Source: Acridotheres tristis (lineage: Eukaryota > Chordata > Aves > Passeriformes > Sturnidae). Taken from it: a DNA stretch of 64,000 nucleotides. The translations under genes and the position numbers were made by a program. The stretch lies in the NCBI GenBank assembly GCA_037013685.1, contig CM072886.1:64742433-64806432 (forward strand), in the 5' to 3' direction. Position 1 is the first letter of the stretch, and each line of letters opens with the position of its first letter. Below, piece by piece: positions 23,842 to 37,624 of this stretch. The notes below the pieces were generated by a model. It was not told the DNA's origin, ran no database searches, and saw only the letters and a program-made list of their open reading frames with translations.

Positions 23842-23863
23842 ATTTGAGTCAAGAGACTCAAAT
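23842..23863. repeat. Hairpin with 9-bp perfect stem and 4-nt loop
   Basis: ATTTGAGTC at 23842-23850 pairs with GACTCAAAT at 23855-23863 around AAGA. Tight loop, isolated position, no downstream T run. Function unknown. Confidence 0.55.
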
Positions 23864-24394
23864 ATCCATTGACCAGTAAAATGCAAGAAAATGTAGCAGT
23901 CCTTAGGAAATCAACGAGCTTTAAAAGATTGTTGCTAACTATTGCTAAAATGTTAAAGTTATTATGTTTTACATTATTTTATTCAAAAAGCCACTACGGA
24001 TCCTCTATGAATAACTACATCATAGTTTGGGTTTTTTTCATGTCATCATAAAGACAAAGCTTTTTTATGGTAACAGGAAACATCACTTAGAAGAACAGAA
24101 GTTTTTAGTCTCTATCGTGTTGCATTTATCTTATGATTTCCAATAAATAACTAATTTTTAGAGAACTCTTGCATTCAGCGTCTCTTTTAGAGAAGAATTT
24201 TGTGAGAATGAATGAAATTTTTAACCATTTTCGGTTATGACACAGCTAATAAAAATGAATGAGTTTTATATGAGGCAGACAGTGTGCACCATTTGCTATG
24301 TATTGGTAAGCAAGATAATTAGCCCCTCGTTCTTTAGGACCGGGAGGTTTAGTCTGTTGGATTGTCCTTTCCAAACAAATGTTTAAGTTTTCCA

Positions 24395-24735
24395 CAAAGA
24401 AAAGAAAATACAGCGGCAGAAATTAAATTACAGAAATTTAGTAAATCTTTGCAAGTATTTTACAAAATACCATTCTTTACTTAATAACAGGCAAGCAACA
24501 TATTTTATGATTTCCCATTCGTTCGACAAAGCTATGGTGTTTGTAATTGTGTATATAAAGCCATCAGTCTTGCAGAGCCGTCTTTAGCTGAGCAAGCCCC
24601 AAAGCATCCCGTCCATTCTGCTCAGATCTGATCAGCATCTTTATAGTTTATCAGCCTTGGGGTTCAATTTTGTTTTGGATGCTTTTATAAATGAGCACAA
24701 TCACTGGTGAATCTGTTCTTCCAGATTGCAAAGAG
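24395..24735. promoter_or_regulatory. Candidate conserved non-coding stretch
   Basis: Repeat-free sequence with unusual retained CpGs for this window (near 24410, 24521, 24525, 24577 and 24610) and AT-rich words such as TTTATAAATGAG and AGTTTATCAG. The mixture of preserved CpG and binding-site-like words resembles conserved non-coding elements, but this is judged by appearance only. Confidence 0.18.
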
Positions 24736-27700
24736 AAAAATCGAGAGAAGAACTTTAGTAGATTACTGTGTCACTGAGGATAAAGTACAAGCACAAATGC
24801 ACCTAAAGTAGTCTCAGAGATTATTTCATTGGGTGTACATTTTCAGTTTTATTTCAGTAAAATTAGATGATTGTCTTAGTTATTATTGTTTTTGAAGCTA
24901 TATTCTGTCCCCAGGCAAGGTGCATGATCAATGCACTATCTAGCAAAATCAATTTGTTGCAAAGTACTATTTATTTAAGAAAAGGAAAGAGGGGGAGAGA
25001 AGAAGAGAGTAATGCATAGCAAATGTGAAGATGATTATAAGACTTTCTTCTAGTAAAGCTGAATTTTATCACTGAAGCATGGATGTTAAGATATAATATA
25101 GCTGATTTCACAAACCCTGTACAAAACTACTTCTATATACATATTTAAACTCTAAGGTAACCAGTGAAAAGCTATCCTCAAGTTTTGTGGCTCCTATTTT
25201 TCCTATAAGAAATGAGTTTCCAGCAATAAATTAATGTGACCAATGATACTTTTCTGACATACAGATCAACTGCAGAAGTGTTTCCACTTCTACATAAACA
25301 GGACACAGGAAATAATACATGCATTATCATATAAAAGAGGGTTTGGTTTCTTTTCTACAGCAATAAAAAGTCTGTACTTGCTATGCTTTCTTATTTAAGA
25401 GATCATCAATATCACTGAATATCTTATGTGTTAGGGGAATGTGATTTTCTCAAATAGCAGGAAGGCTGCACTCTCATGACGGATAGGGTCAATTTTGTTT
25501 TCAGAAGCTGTTGATGCACTTGCATTATCTCTGTCATGGCCACCATATTAGAAGTGTAGTGAAAATCCATTATCTGCAATCTCAGTCGAAACTTTGGCCA
25601 TTCTGAATAGTTACAGGCAACACAAACTTCCTGTCAGTTGAAAACTGAATATTCATACATTCAATGAGAAAACTTCACCAAAAATGGTTAACTGCAGTTG
25701 GTCAGAGTTGCTATCATCTCCTCATTCAGGGTCATCATAAGGATATTTAAAAAGGTTCCAGAAATTATGATGCTGTAAAGAAATTGGATTCCCAAATTGT
25801 ATTAGGAATCCAAACTCTGACACCTGTTTCAATACCCATCTATCCGTAACTACAGCATGTATCGTACAGAAACCACTGATACACACAGGTGTGGATATAA
25901 CCATTTCATTTCAGGACTTCAACAAGAGATCTGAAATCAGGAGAAAGAAAACAGCTACCTGAAAATGATAGTGAATCTGGGTGGTTTTCCATCTCATAAA
26001 AAACAGTGCTCTCAGTACTGAATTTTGAGGTGGGTAGTTTCTCTTCTACCAGATTAGTAGAAAAGGGGTTACTTGGAATGCAGCAACAATCTCTAATGGC
26101 ACCACTTAAGTTTTCCTTGCTCTCTACTTAGTTACCCTACCCTTTAACTGGAAAAAAGAGAAGGAGGACCCATATTGTTGTACAACAGCATGACCAGTTA
26201 ATCTATCTGGCATTTGCTTTTAATAATGCATGTTTTCAAGCAGCAGAGCTACACAATAATTCTTTTTTGGTTTACATTATCAAATGATAGGTAGCACTGC
26301 TGAAGTAGATCCTCTTGAGGCCACAGTGGTGAGAGATTTGAATAAACTATTTTCAAAAGGTGAGATGGTATGTATTACCCAGAACTTCTTAATGAAGCAA
26401 CTGTGTGTTTGGTACTGCTGCAGGAGAAAGAGACTTGGCAAGTGAGTTAAAGTAGCCTCATAGGAATTAGGACAATGCTGAGAGCCCCATGGATGGCACA
26501 AGTCAAAGCAGTGAATGGGAAAGGTAGCAAGACAGCCACCAATGTCTGTGTCATACCTATGTGCTTGTTTTAATTCTCCCTTTAGAAGTCCCCAACACTC
26601 TGCAGAAACAGATGCAACCTTGGCTGAGTGAGTGGGTAGATATCACAATAAAGGCAACTCAAGGAGTATGTACAGACCCAATGTAAAGGTATTTTTATGA
26701 CCTATCTGCTCTTTTACACCACCTTGTATTCCTGATAAATGTTATTGTTTTTTAATGTTCTTTTGAAAATACTTTAATTGTTAAGGGAGAGGGAAAAATC
26801 ACTGGAGTTAAAAATCAGAACTAGCTTTCCACTGAAATCCCAAATACAACTCCTTCCTCTCCCCTACCCACATGTTTGAGTTTCTGTCATTCAGACTGTA
26901 AATTATTTTGTGTATACATGTAGTCACGGGCGCAAAATATACACATAAACATTTATATACAAATCCAGACATGAATACACACCTAGAAAAGATGTGTTGT
27001 TCTGCAAATAAATAGCCTGGCAAATTATGGTGACTAAAAAGAAAATTCCTCCATGGATGCATCATTTCCAGGAAGCCACTTGAAGCTGCTTGCATTTTCC
27101 TCCGGAATGTGTGGGAAGGTCAGTGTTGAAAGGGAGATATGAGATGTTTCATGGACGAGACACAGCATGGAGACACCTTGTGTTCCTGAGACTGAGGCTG
27201 CAGATAAACCCACCCCTTTCTCAGGTCTTCTTTCAGGTCAGAACAAGCAGACTCAAGGACCCTCGAAGACCAGAAAGTAAAAGTTCTGGGGAGGAGTCCC
27301 ATCTGCATATGGCACACTCCTGCACATAGAGGAAGAGAGAGTTAATAGTTCACAATCTGTTGTATATGATGGTATCATCCTGGCCTGACAGTTTTGGGTC
27401 AAGGACACAGAAATCAAAATGTAAATTAACACACAGTGAATGATAAGGGGGAAAAATGCTACACAGGAATTATTAGATTAAGAGATTATGACAAAGGAGT
27501 CAGATTCCATTAGGGCATTCACAGTAATGTTTTCAAAAGATGCAATACACTTTTTTTTTTTTTGAGGAATACACAGTGGTGAAGCTTAAGAGATTTCAGT
27601 ATAAATATTTTCTCTCATTTCAATCCACACATCACCTTTTCAGTTATGTTCCATTGTGAGTTTTATGTTTAAGTAGAGTTCAAATATTGAAGCTGAAGAC

Positions 27701-30700
27701 ACAATCAAAACAGACAGCATTTTTATGAGTTTTATGTGCATTCAATGACAAGTTGTAGTATTCATGTATATCTTATGCCTACTATCAAAGTGGACTCAAA
27801 CTTCAACATGCTTCCAGATAAAAAATGGAAGGCTCAGTTTAGCTATGTCTCTTATTAATCTCATGTATACACTTCTTTTTTTTTTTTAGGGGCTTCAGCA
27901 GCTGTAATGTATACATTGCATTAGAAATAGATTCCAGTTAGAGAAAAAAAACCACAGCCACAGATATTCATTCAAATTCTGTTGATGAAATTGTGGAAAA
28001 TATGCTTAGATGGTTATGTTCTCAGCTCAAAAACAAAAAAAAAAAAAACAGGTGCACAGATTTTCAGGATCCTACTTGTAATTTGCTAATAGTTTCATCA
28101 ATACTAAAGGTAATTTGGAAAACAAACTAAATTAAGTAGCAGATACAGAAGTAAAGTAGCCATAATGAGATTGTTTGACTATATTTAAACACATTTAGGA
28201 TCAAAAGAGACAGTTAACAGTCAAACAGCAAAGAAAGAAAATATGATATCAGGAGAAGAACTCATACACAATCGTAAGTAAAAAATAATTTTAAAAAATC
28301 ATAAATAAAAATATATATTGTTCCAAGTCATTAGTTAAAATATTGAAAGATTTAACTATGGTAGAAATTAAAACATTTATTTGTATGTTTTGAAATTAAC
28401 ATAGTAAACTGCAGCATTGCCTTCTCAGGAAATGAAGCAAGTTCACTAGTTTTTCCCTAGTTCAGATTTTCATGACTGTTTATTCAAACAATGACTGGAA
28501 CACACCTAAGTTATACAACCATAGCAGCTTTTAACAGCTTGTACAGCTTCTGTTCATGACTGACTCAAGGCTGAAAAGCTTAAGAAGCCTAAGTTTTTCA
28601 AGGAGTTCTTGTGGAAGAACATGTGTTTTGTTACCCTCTAAGAGCAAAAGATGAGAAAACTGAGCCAACACTGGACAATGAATGAATGAAGGCTCAATGT
28701 GTATTTGGAAAGGCACCTGAAAGGTGGCATCCATTTCCAAAGCTTAAGAGATGAGAATGCACGTTTCTTTCTTTCAGCAGGAATCTTGCAATGCCATTCT
28801 TAATTTTCTTTGCTTCATTTGGCCACAGTAACTTCCTGCTTCTCAAAGAACAAATTTTCACCCTCTGGTTTTTTTTCAGTACTGTCCTTGTTTGTAATTG
28901 TGTTCTAGTCTAACTCTAAATCCAGACACTGTATTTAGGAAAGCCATCTGTACCCTGATAGCATTTACTCGTTGCTCTTGCAACAAAGACTAGAATTTGT
29001 CTAATATCTCAGGTCTGTATGTTAAAAAAATTGTTACTACCACAGGTTCATCTATAGATGCAGCACTCCAATTTTGAAGTGGTTACACCCACCGTAGAGA
29101 GGATTACTCACTGTTTTAATTATATAATTAAATTATGTCAATATGTAATTTATATAAGTAGGAAAATCTTTATTGTACCATTTTTAAGCTGTGACAAGAA
29201 TGAAGGGGCAAGTCAAACAAGGGGAAATACAGGATTTGCCTCAACAAGGATACATCAGGACAAAAAGTAGGCACAGATGAAATTCTACACTTTAATTGCC
29301 ACAGATTAAACTAAAGAAAACTTTCAAAGAAATGCAGAAACATTTTTGCAGTCTGTCAGAAACATCTAACATTTACAAGAGCCAGCTGTATCCTGCCAGG
29401 ATGTTTTTCTCCCCTTCCAAGACTTTAGCCCTCAACGTTGACAGATTTACCCCCAACATCATGGCCATGCTTCCTTTTTTTACATGCAAAAAGGAAACAA
29501 GCTGATGTACCAGCTTAGGCTGAGCTAGAAGTGAGGAAATAAAACTTCTGTAAAGTATTCCATTTTAATCAGATACAGTCACGCTATCCAAATAGGAAGA
29601 AATTTGCTATAAATTAGCCATTTTCCTCCTGTATTAACAGCCAGAGAAGAATAATTGCATTTTGCAACCTTTCACACTATTGGTTTTGGGGTTTTGCCAG
29701 GTTGGAGACCTGTGTCAAAGAATTGCACTCCAACTACAGTACACCAGTTCAATCCTAACCAGCACTGGGGACAAGACAGGAGTTCCTCATTCCTCTATCA
29801 AATTACTTTGTGCTTAGGCTATTACAAAACCCCATGGGGAGTTTAGAGAAAAAGTCCAACATGGCTGTTGGAGAAAGGCTGTTCCAAACTCACACAGAGC
29901 TGGGACAACAGAAAACAACATGTTGTGGGAATTCACTGATTGTAGACAAATACTGAAGGACTACTACCAGAAGTATATTTGATGCTCAGAAATCTATTTC
30001 TAAAACTCATTGTTTTCAAAGCCATGTAAGTTGTCAGGAATTCTCAGAGTGTGCTCTAAGTTTGTTCTAAATACATACTGAGGCATGTCCTGAAGATAAT
30101 TAATTTCCATTTGTGATCTGCCCCCATCACTGTTATTGAAGAAGCACCACAAAAGTTCCAATGAAATCATTTTAGTTACTTATATGCAATATTTTCTAGA
30201 AGTTAATCATGTAACATAGGAACTAGGTCACATCTACAGCTCATCTGAGCCTGTATCTGGTCAAACACACATCACTAATAGCTGTTCTCTGAAAGAAATA
30301 GCAAACTTAGACTAACATTTTTTTCTAGCATACCTTACATATCGTAGTTATCTGTGGTTTTACAAGCTTCCCTGAGAGAGATGTTAAATCACCTTCATGC
30401 TATAAAAGACGCTCTATCTAAGTCACAAATGTACCAGGAACAGAAACCTTCTTAGACCCCTTTTGGCCTTGTGGCAAATTTTGATCTGTCTTAACTGGGT
30501 TGGCATCTCCTCCTCATATGGCAGAGATGCATCACTGAAGTCAAAACGAGCATCTCAACAGAACATCGTGCAGTCACAGCAGTCTACTAATATGATGCCA
30601 ATCATAAAATTAAGACAGACTTCCTTCCCTCGCTTAACCTAAGATTTTTATACCCTTTATTACCAGAAGAAATTCTGGTTGAGGCTTTAACCTGTGTCAT

Positions 30701-31059
30701 AGTCAGGGTGAGATTTAGTTTGCTGCAAACAGATCTCTTCATTTAGTTCATTACCTTTATCCTACACACTGTATCTGACAGTGCAGGGGCTGAGGATTCC
30801 CCCCACCACCCACCCCATACACTCTCCAATCTGCTCTCAAAACTTGGTTGTCTCTGTACACACACACAAAATCTGCAATAAGCTGCTCACTATCAGTGAA
30901 GGGACAGCACTGCCTGTAGCCATGTAGGTGGTCGTTAAGGGAGTAAAAAAAACCCCTCAAACTCCAGAGAAGAAAATGCATCCAGACACCATTTTCCAAC
31001 TTAGCAGGTAATTTTAGAAATACAAGAGAACATTCACAGCATAGATATTTGCTTTAACA

Positions 31060-31400
31060 CCGCTCCTGTGTAACTAAGGAACAATTTTGGTTCATAACAA
31101 ATGATTAAAGCACCAATTATTTTGACTAAACATGTATTTGAAGCCCTCAGGCTGCCATGGACTTTAAAGCCATTAATTCATTATTTAGCTGTCAGTGTGG
31201 AAAAATGTCACAAGCTTAAAGGTTTAACAAACACTTTGCAATATTAAAGCAAATGATCACATTTGAAATTTCAAACTGTTACACGATTTTATTTATTAGA
31301 TAATGTAGATTACCTTTTGTACACACATTTCTTGCAATGAATTCTAGAACAATTTTGTGTTGAACAGAAGCTAATCATATTTTAAGCATAAATTTAAATG
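31060..31400. promoter_or_regulatory. Candidate conserved non-coding stretch
   Basis: Repeat-free and rich in homeodomain-type words: CCAATTATTTTGAC near 31114, CATTAATTCATTATTTAG near 31171, and a CTGTCA word at 31189-31194 of the type bound by MEIS-class proteins. Judged by appearance only. Alignment is needed. Confidence 0.18.
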
Positions 31401-33122
31401 AAGAAAGAGAGAAAAGACCCCCTCAAGAGCTTCTGGGAAATCATTTACAAAAATCTTTGAGGTTCAGGTGAAACAAGTTGTGCTGTGGGATTTGAAAGAT
31501 CTGTGGAAGTGTAAGCTATAAAATCACTTCATCTTGGATGCTTAGAAAGGTGGTTTGGGAAAGAAACTCCACTTTTTCAATGCCTCAGTGATATATGGCA
31601 CTGACACTAATGGCTATAAAACCTTATTAGGGAGTGCTGTGAAACTCATATATTTGAGTTTCTTATGTGGAAAGATTTGAGTATTCACATTACTGTGGAA
31701 AAGAGGACATGTCCACGTTCATCTCTGGAAAGTGGATTGATTCTGGCAATCTATTCGGGTATATACAAATATCTTAGCTCTCCAGGACTGTGACAGAGAC
31801 AAGCAAATGGCACAGCTCTCACTCCTAAAGCTCTGGCGAGACTTTCTGATGATTTGATACAAAACCTGACTTTCACTGAATCTCAGCTGCGTGGCCGTCT
31901 AAAATAAAACTATAGCACACACCAAGGTTTGAGTACTGCAAACTTCAGCAATGAAGCAAGAACAGTGAACCATTTACATCTTGGCTAATCTTAGGATTAA
32001 ACCTCACATTATATAAAGCAAAGTGCTGGCTGTAAATTAGCAGACCCAACACTTAAGAGCTGGGGATGAAGCTGAGCCGGGAAATCAAGCCAGCAGGTTG
32101 GGACATCAAGGCACAGTGCTCTCAAGCCTCAGGGTGGGGGATTCCAAGGAGGCTCCTCATAGGTCTGACACAAGGTTGTAAGGCTATATCACACTGAGAC
32201 AGACCTTAATCACAGGCAACCCAAGCTCTTGGGGGTGGGTTGTGAGTCCTCTCCAGATGCTGGCAGGCAGAGGTCCAAATGGGATTTGTTTTTTAGTGCT
32301 CTGCCTTGATTCAAGGGGAAGATTATTCAACCCCAGTTCTGCTTAAGTGGACATCAGTAGGATGTGTCTGACAATCAGTGCACTGTTAGATGATCCCACT
32401 TGCCATCAGCTTCCTCCTCTGCACTCTGCACTGCACGCTGTGGCACTGCATCACCAGATAGTGAGGACACTGCTGTGCTTGCCCTGTCATCGACCACAAT
32501 CCTGGCTTTACTAAGCACCAGCCCCAGGAGAAGTGGAGAACCAGAACTACACAAGAATCAGATAACTCTGTCTTGGGAAAAGGAGTACACCTTGCACTGA
32601 ATTAATATGTCCATCTCTGTCTGCAGAAAAGACTAACCAGGAAGACCAGAGAGAAGAAAAATACATAAGAATTTTTCCTTGGATCGGAGGAAAGAGAGAA
32701 CCATAGCCTGAATGCCAGAAGAGGAAGCCTTGAAAGGAAAAGGAGATGGTCAAATCCTGAAGGGTTTATAGGAGCTCTGTGTTTAAAAGGATGTCAAAGT
32801 AGATTCCAGAAAAAATAATGTAAGTTCATAAGTTCCTGATTGTAAGTCAGTCCTGGAGAGAATCAACAAAGAGAAATGAAATCACATCAGGAGCCACGTT
32901 TAGAGATGGTGTTGTGCAAGACACTAACTCAAAAAAGAGAGAAGAATTAAATGGATAAATCCTAGGTGGCTTTAGACATGAGATTTTCCAGGTGAAACTC
33001 CTAGTAATTTAGTTACCATATCCCACAGGAGAGACAGGAATCTGAATTACAGATGTATTTAAGAGACCTTAATCTAACAAATATAAACAAATCTCCCATA
33101 TTAATTTTCCAATCCAAACGAT

Positions 33123-33153
33123 ATCTTTTTAAGGTCTTTATCTTTTAAGGTCT
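33123..33153. repeat. Near-tandem direct repeat of about 14 bp
   Basis: ATCTTTTTAAGGTCT and ATCTTTTAAGGTCT occur side by side, differing by one T. Confidence 0.75.
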
Positions 33154-34360
33154 AATATCTTTTGCTCTCATTTTCCTTTCACCTTCTAAACAATGGGAGA
33201 CCCAATTCTGTTTACCACCACTGGCATTTCCAGTATCTCAAATGCAGATCTGTCATTATGGAATCTAAGCTCACTGTTAATGTCAGTGCAGATTCCTCTG
33301 AGTGGCCAGGACCATTCCCTGTCAGTGAACTGCACATGAACATCATGTGCACTAGGAATGCTAACACTGAAAATTGCCCTCACCAAAGGAGAAAGAAGGG
33401 AACACTTCCTCTCCATGTGAAAGCCAAGAGGCTCCAGGGGGCTTGGAAGAAATTCTGAAGCTGTTTTCACTGTTCTTCCAGAAGACACATATATCCCCTT
33501 CAAATGCCCACGACTGGTAAGAATGCACTTTGAAAAGCACAGAGGGCAAATACTCCTTCACCAATAGGCTGACAGTGCAGAAATGTATAGCTAGATCTCA
33601 TTTAAAGTACCAAAAAAGGATCTATCTCAGCGGTCTGCAAAATGTAGACAATGAATGTTCCTTCCCATTTTTGTCAACCAGGGAGAATTCTGCCTTTAGC
33701 TGGGCTGCACATAACATGGTCATTTTAAGGTGTGTCAACATCTTCCACAAGACAGTTACCTAAGCCTGCCTTGTCCATTTAATCTCATCACAATTCCTGC
33801 TACTAATAAATGCTACATTCCTCAGCCTGGAATCATCTCAGTGGCAAAAGGAACTGTGTGTTATTGCTGAAGCCCCCCAGCCATTGTCCAATCACTTTTT
33901 AACTTAAGGTTAAAAAATTAGTTTTCAGTGAAATTAGATACTGTGTGCATCTTAGGACAGCAGAGACAAGGAAAAACCATTTTTAATGTCATCTCCAAAG
34001 CGAAGAAAATGCTGTGAGCAATATTGTGTTAAAAATTTAAGTCCTGGAAAAACAAAAGCCTTAAAAATGCAAGATGTTACTAATATCAATTGGAGAAACA
34101 ATTTTAAAATATTTAACACGTTCCTGCTTTTCCATTTAAACAAAGAAAGGAAGATGGCAAAGACTTAGTAATTATACTACATGCCACAGACTCACAGTTA
34201 CAGAAAATATACAGTCATGGGCATATGAATTTGCAGTTGTTGTTTGATACGGTGAATGTAATGAAAAACTGAAAGATATTATCTATTTATATGTTTAGAG
34301 ACATTTGTCTGAGTGTATTTTTTGCTGTCACACAGTATAAGCATATGAATAAAAGCTTGG

Positions 34361-34413
34361 TCCCACTGCAGTCAGTGGTAAAACACCATTGCCTCCAATG
34401 GAGCCAGACTTAA
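34361..34413 (+). repeat. Ancient palindromic amniote repeat, decayed copy
   Basis: TCCCACTGCAGTCAGTGG, then AAAACACCATTGCC, then TCCAATGGAGCCAGACTT follows the layout I remember for the repeat ending in CCATTGACTTCAATGGAGCCAGGATT, preceded by CCCACTGAAGTCAGTGG. Same family or type as 284-338. Confidence 0.6.
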
Positions 34414-35846
34414 GTATTTACATATATACACCCATACAGTAAATATTATTATTCTTATGTGTTGAAGCTTTACCCATTAAGTTGAAGTCTGAGACAATAT
34501 TAGGTTTCTGGGCCTCTGAAAATGTATATCAAGTAATTTGATGCAAAGATGTTTCCAAAATCATATCACTGTGATAGATCTTCTGGATTCATAGTTCTGC
34601 ATCAATTCTGGCGTACACACTAGTTATTGCCTGAAGGTACAATAAACAATGCAAGTTAGTAAGAGGGGCCTTGAATTTTTGTTTCAAACAAGCATTTAGT
34701 TTCTAACAGCAGGAATATATACGAACAAAGAGAAGAACAGGACAGTACAAGTTTAGACAAGAGAGATGACTCTTTTACCTGAATTTTATCCTTCCCCTGC
34801 AAAGACAGCAAAAAAGCTCCAGTTTCTTTTGTTTGATCCTGCCCAAAAATTAAATAGAAGTCCTAGCATCACTGGACTTTGGAGCAGGTTGGCTAGGAAT
34901 GTGTTCATGCTCATGTGAACAAATAAAAATAATTTTAATTTTTAAACGTTCAGAGAATAGTACAAGGAAGAAAAAAATCTATCATATTGAAAAACCTGGC
35001 TCCATCAAAATAACTAGGACATTTGGAGCATGTTCCACCCTAAACTCTTAAGATGCTAAACAGCTTCACAGGAATCAAAGTATTTGAAAATTGTTATAAG
35101 AAGAATTAACCCAGTAAAAAGCATTGGACAAATATTTTCAATCACCTTTTTGACCAAAACTTTGTTCAAAATACTGCTTGTTTTACAGAATTTATTAGGA
35201 ATAAATGAATGATAGAGATACCTTTTGTCAACAAAACCAAGCCCTCTTAGGCTTAGTAACTCATTCCTGTACTTATGTTTGTGTATTTTACAATGAAATA
35301 AGTAAGCTTCTTGTCCTTACCACTCAAAACTTAAATTGCCCTAATGGCTAAAATATCTTTAAAAATCCATCATAATGCATTTATACATGTATCTTCTGCT
35401 AACATGCCTATTGAATTTTTTAATCTCTTCTCCATACTTAATATCTTTACATTTTCATATATTCATGCAGAAATAGCTCATTTTTCCAGTTTTCCAAAAT
35501 TATGAAATAATCATATTGTTTCTCCACAAAAATAAGGCAATTTATCCTCAAAATATGATTTTCCTGTTGTCTTGATGTTTTCTCAAATAAAATGTAAGCT
35601 TGAATCTTGACAAGACATAGGCATTAGATACTCAAATTTCCATATACAAGAAATCTAAATGAACATAGGAGAAAGTTACAAATTAGAAAAGTTAATAATT
35701 CATTCATTTTGCAAAGTATTTTTAAGTATTTCATAGCAAAAATACCAAATAGATCTTCTAGTTCCAGTAGTAAAAATTCTCAAGAAATACACATTATAGA
35801 GACTCAGTATTGACAAGGAGCAGATATCAGTAGATCAGTATCTTCA

Positions 35847-35883
35847 CATTAATATTTCATTAATATTTAATTAATGTTTCATA
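35847..35883. repeat. 11-bp tandem repeat, about 3.3 units
   Basis: Two exact CATTAATATTT units (35847-35857 and 35858-35868) are followed by AATTAATGTTT and a partial unit. Every unit carries an ATTAAT word, so it is also a homotypic cluster of homeodomain-type cores. Confidence 0.8.
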
Positions 35884-37517
35884 CTAAGTCTTTTCAAGAA
35901 TTCCAGCTGTTCTTCTCCTTTGAGCTGGCATTGAAAACTATTTCCTCTTTGCTGTTACACATGCATGATGCTTCTCTTGCACTAAACAAAATACAAAGTG
36001 AACACAATTTACACATATTAGACAGCTAAGAAAGCAACACAAAGCTACATAAAAGTTTCCAAAAATGCAATCACTACTGAAGAGAAAAGAAAATAATAAA
36101 AAACAGTTTTGTAAATTGGCTCTTCCTTTTAAATTAATAGTCTTTGACACTTCTCGCTTACAAATTCAAAATCTTGTCAACAGATTTCTCTTCTTGTTTC
36201 TGTAGAACTACAGAAACTTCAGATTCTTAACTTGATAGCTAAAGAGCTACGACAAGTACAAGGTTTTGCCCACATTAGTAAACCTAATACTAAAAGAGAC
36301 TGTTGGATATTTGCTAGCAAATTATAACACAGAAGTTAGTTAACAAAAAATAAGCCTGTGAGATCAGTTGCAGACCTAAAGACAGAACATCGGACACTCC
36401 TGTGTTGTGTTTTCACAGGATCTAGCCTAGTGGGATTTCAATTATCTCAATTAGCAGCTATTACAGTATCAGAATTGAATAACAGTCAATGATAATAAAT
36501 GGAAAACACTGGAAATTTTAGGGGGACATATGAAATTTTATCGGTGGTCTGACACCCTGAGAACTCTAACACCAGATAAAGCAACTTGCTAGAAAAAATC
36601 CTGAGGAGATACTGATGAATATCCTTTAACAGAGGCAAGCAGGCCTAAAGGTAAGGCTCCAATCTATGGAGAGGAGAAAAACTTATATATATAAGAGATT
36701 TAAGTTCTGTGAGTAGCAGAATCAAGAATGCCTGGTCTCACAGGAGTCTGTGTTTTATGACTGGGATTTTCTAGTGCCTAATAAGATGAGACTTCCAACT
36801 ACAGTTCTTCTAATAGTTAGGGCATTTATAATTTCTCCCTCCTGCACAGATTCACTTTTGGTAATAAACATGCTTCCAACATCAATTCTTTTCTGCAGAG
36901 CCATTAATAAATGTTTTTTTCTCTACTCAGATTCTTTGCAAGAAATGTCCACAAAATTATCATATTTGACTCCTCTATATTTTTTGTCAAATTGCATGGT
37001 TGAAATCAGGCAAATAGTTAAAAAATTAACCCTGGAGAACAAATGTTTACAGGAATAAGTCTTATTTCTTTCTGAAGCCATGCTAAGCTATAGTAGGCAA
37101 AGGTTTTTCAGTTTTATTCCTTTAATAAATATCAGATCATTTACGAAGACTTACTTATACCGGTATTTAGGGATAGGTCTATGATCCTAGGATCTAGACC
37201 TCTGATGTCGGCTGAACACACTGGAACACAATCAAGCTCCAGATCTAATAATGTGGCTAAAGATTGTCTCCTTCAGTCCAGATGTCTCACAAACTTATTT
37301 TTGAAGCTGCTTTCTGCAGACCTCAGTGCAAGCCCAAACTGACAGAACACAGATTAAAAAAGAAGAGCAGGTCAGCTGGCAGGTCAGCCAAAGGGATGGA
37401 GTTACTTAGACAGGCCTTCAGGCTGCCTCTACTTAGTCATGTGTCAATGACCTCTGGAATAAGCCATGCTGGAAAGGTGCAAAGGTGCTTTAAAATTCCC
37501 TTAGCCATTCTCCTCAT

Positions 37518-37566
37518 GGGCCAGATTTGCTGTTCAGCCCTATAAAGGTGCTCTCCCAGTGTAACA
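37518..37566 (+). repeat. Possible remnant of ancient palindromic repeat
   Basis: GGGCCAGATTTGCTGTTCAG and, further on, CCCAGTGTAAC resemble the GGGCCAGATTCTGCTCTCAG and CAGTGTAAC words of the archosaur/turtle repeat types as I remember them. Confidence 0.35.
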
Positions 37567-37624
37567 TTTGCTCGTGTTGAGTAGTCTGAAATAATGCTTG
37601 GTTTATTTATCTACTTTGGATGAG

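Larger units (their letters stand above)
23407..34355. other. Non-coding unique DNA
   Basis: No supportable gene. All frames are under 106 codons and none has a recognisable domain. The overlapping frames on both strands at 33162-33564 lie over ordinary-looking DNA with short direct repeats nearby (33123-33153). Homopolymer T or A runs occur near 27552, 27876 and 28036. Two stretches resemble conserved non-coding sequence (24395-24735 and 31060-31400). A locally GC-richer patch at 32050-32540 holds no recognised element. Confidence 0.7.

Noticed and set aside
33162..33564. Overlapping frames on both strands near 33.2-33.6 kb
   Set aside because: No domain match on either strand and no conservation evidence available. 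Judged as chance.
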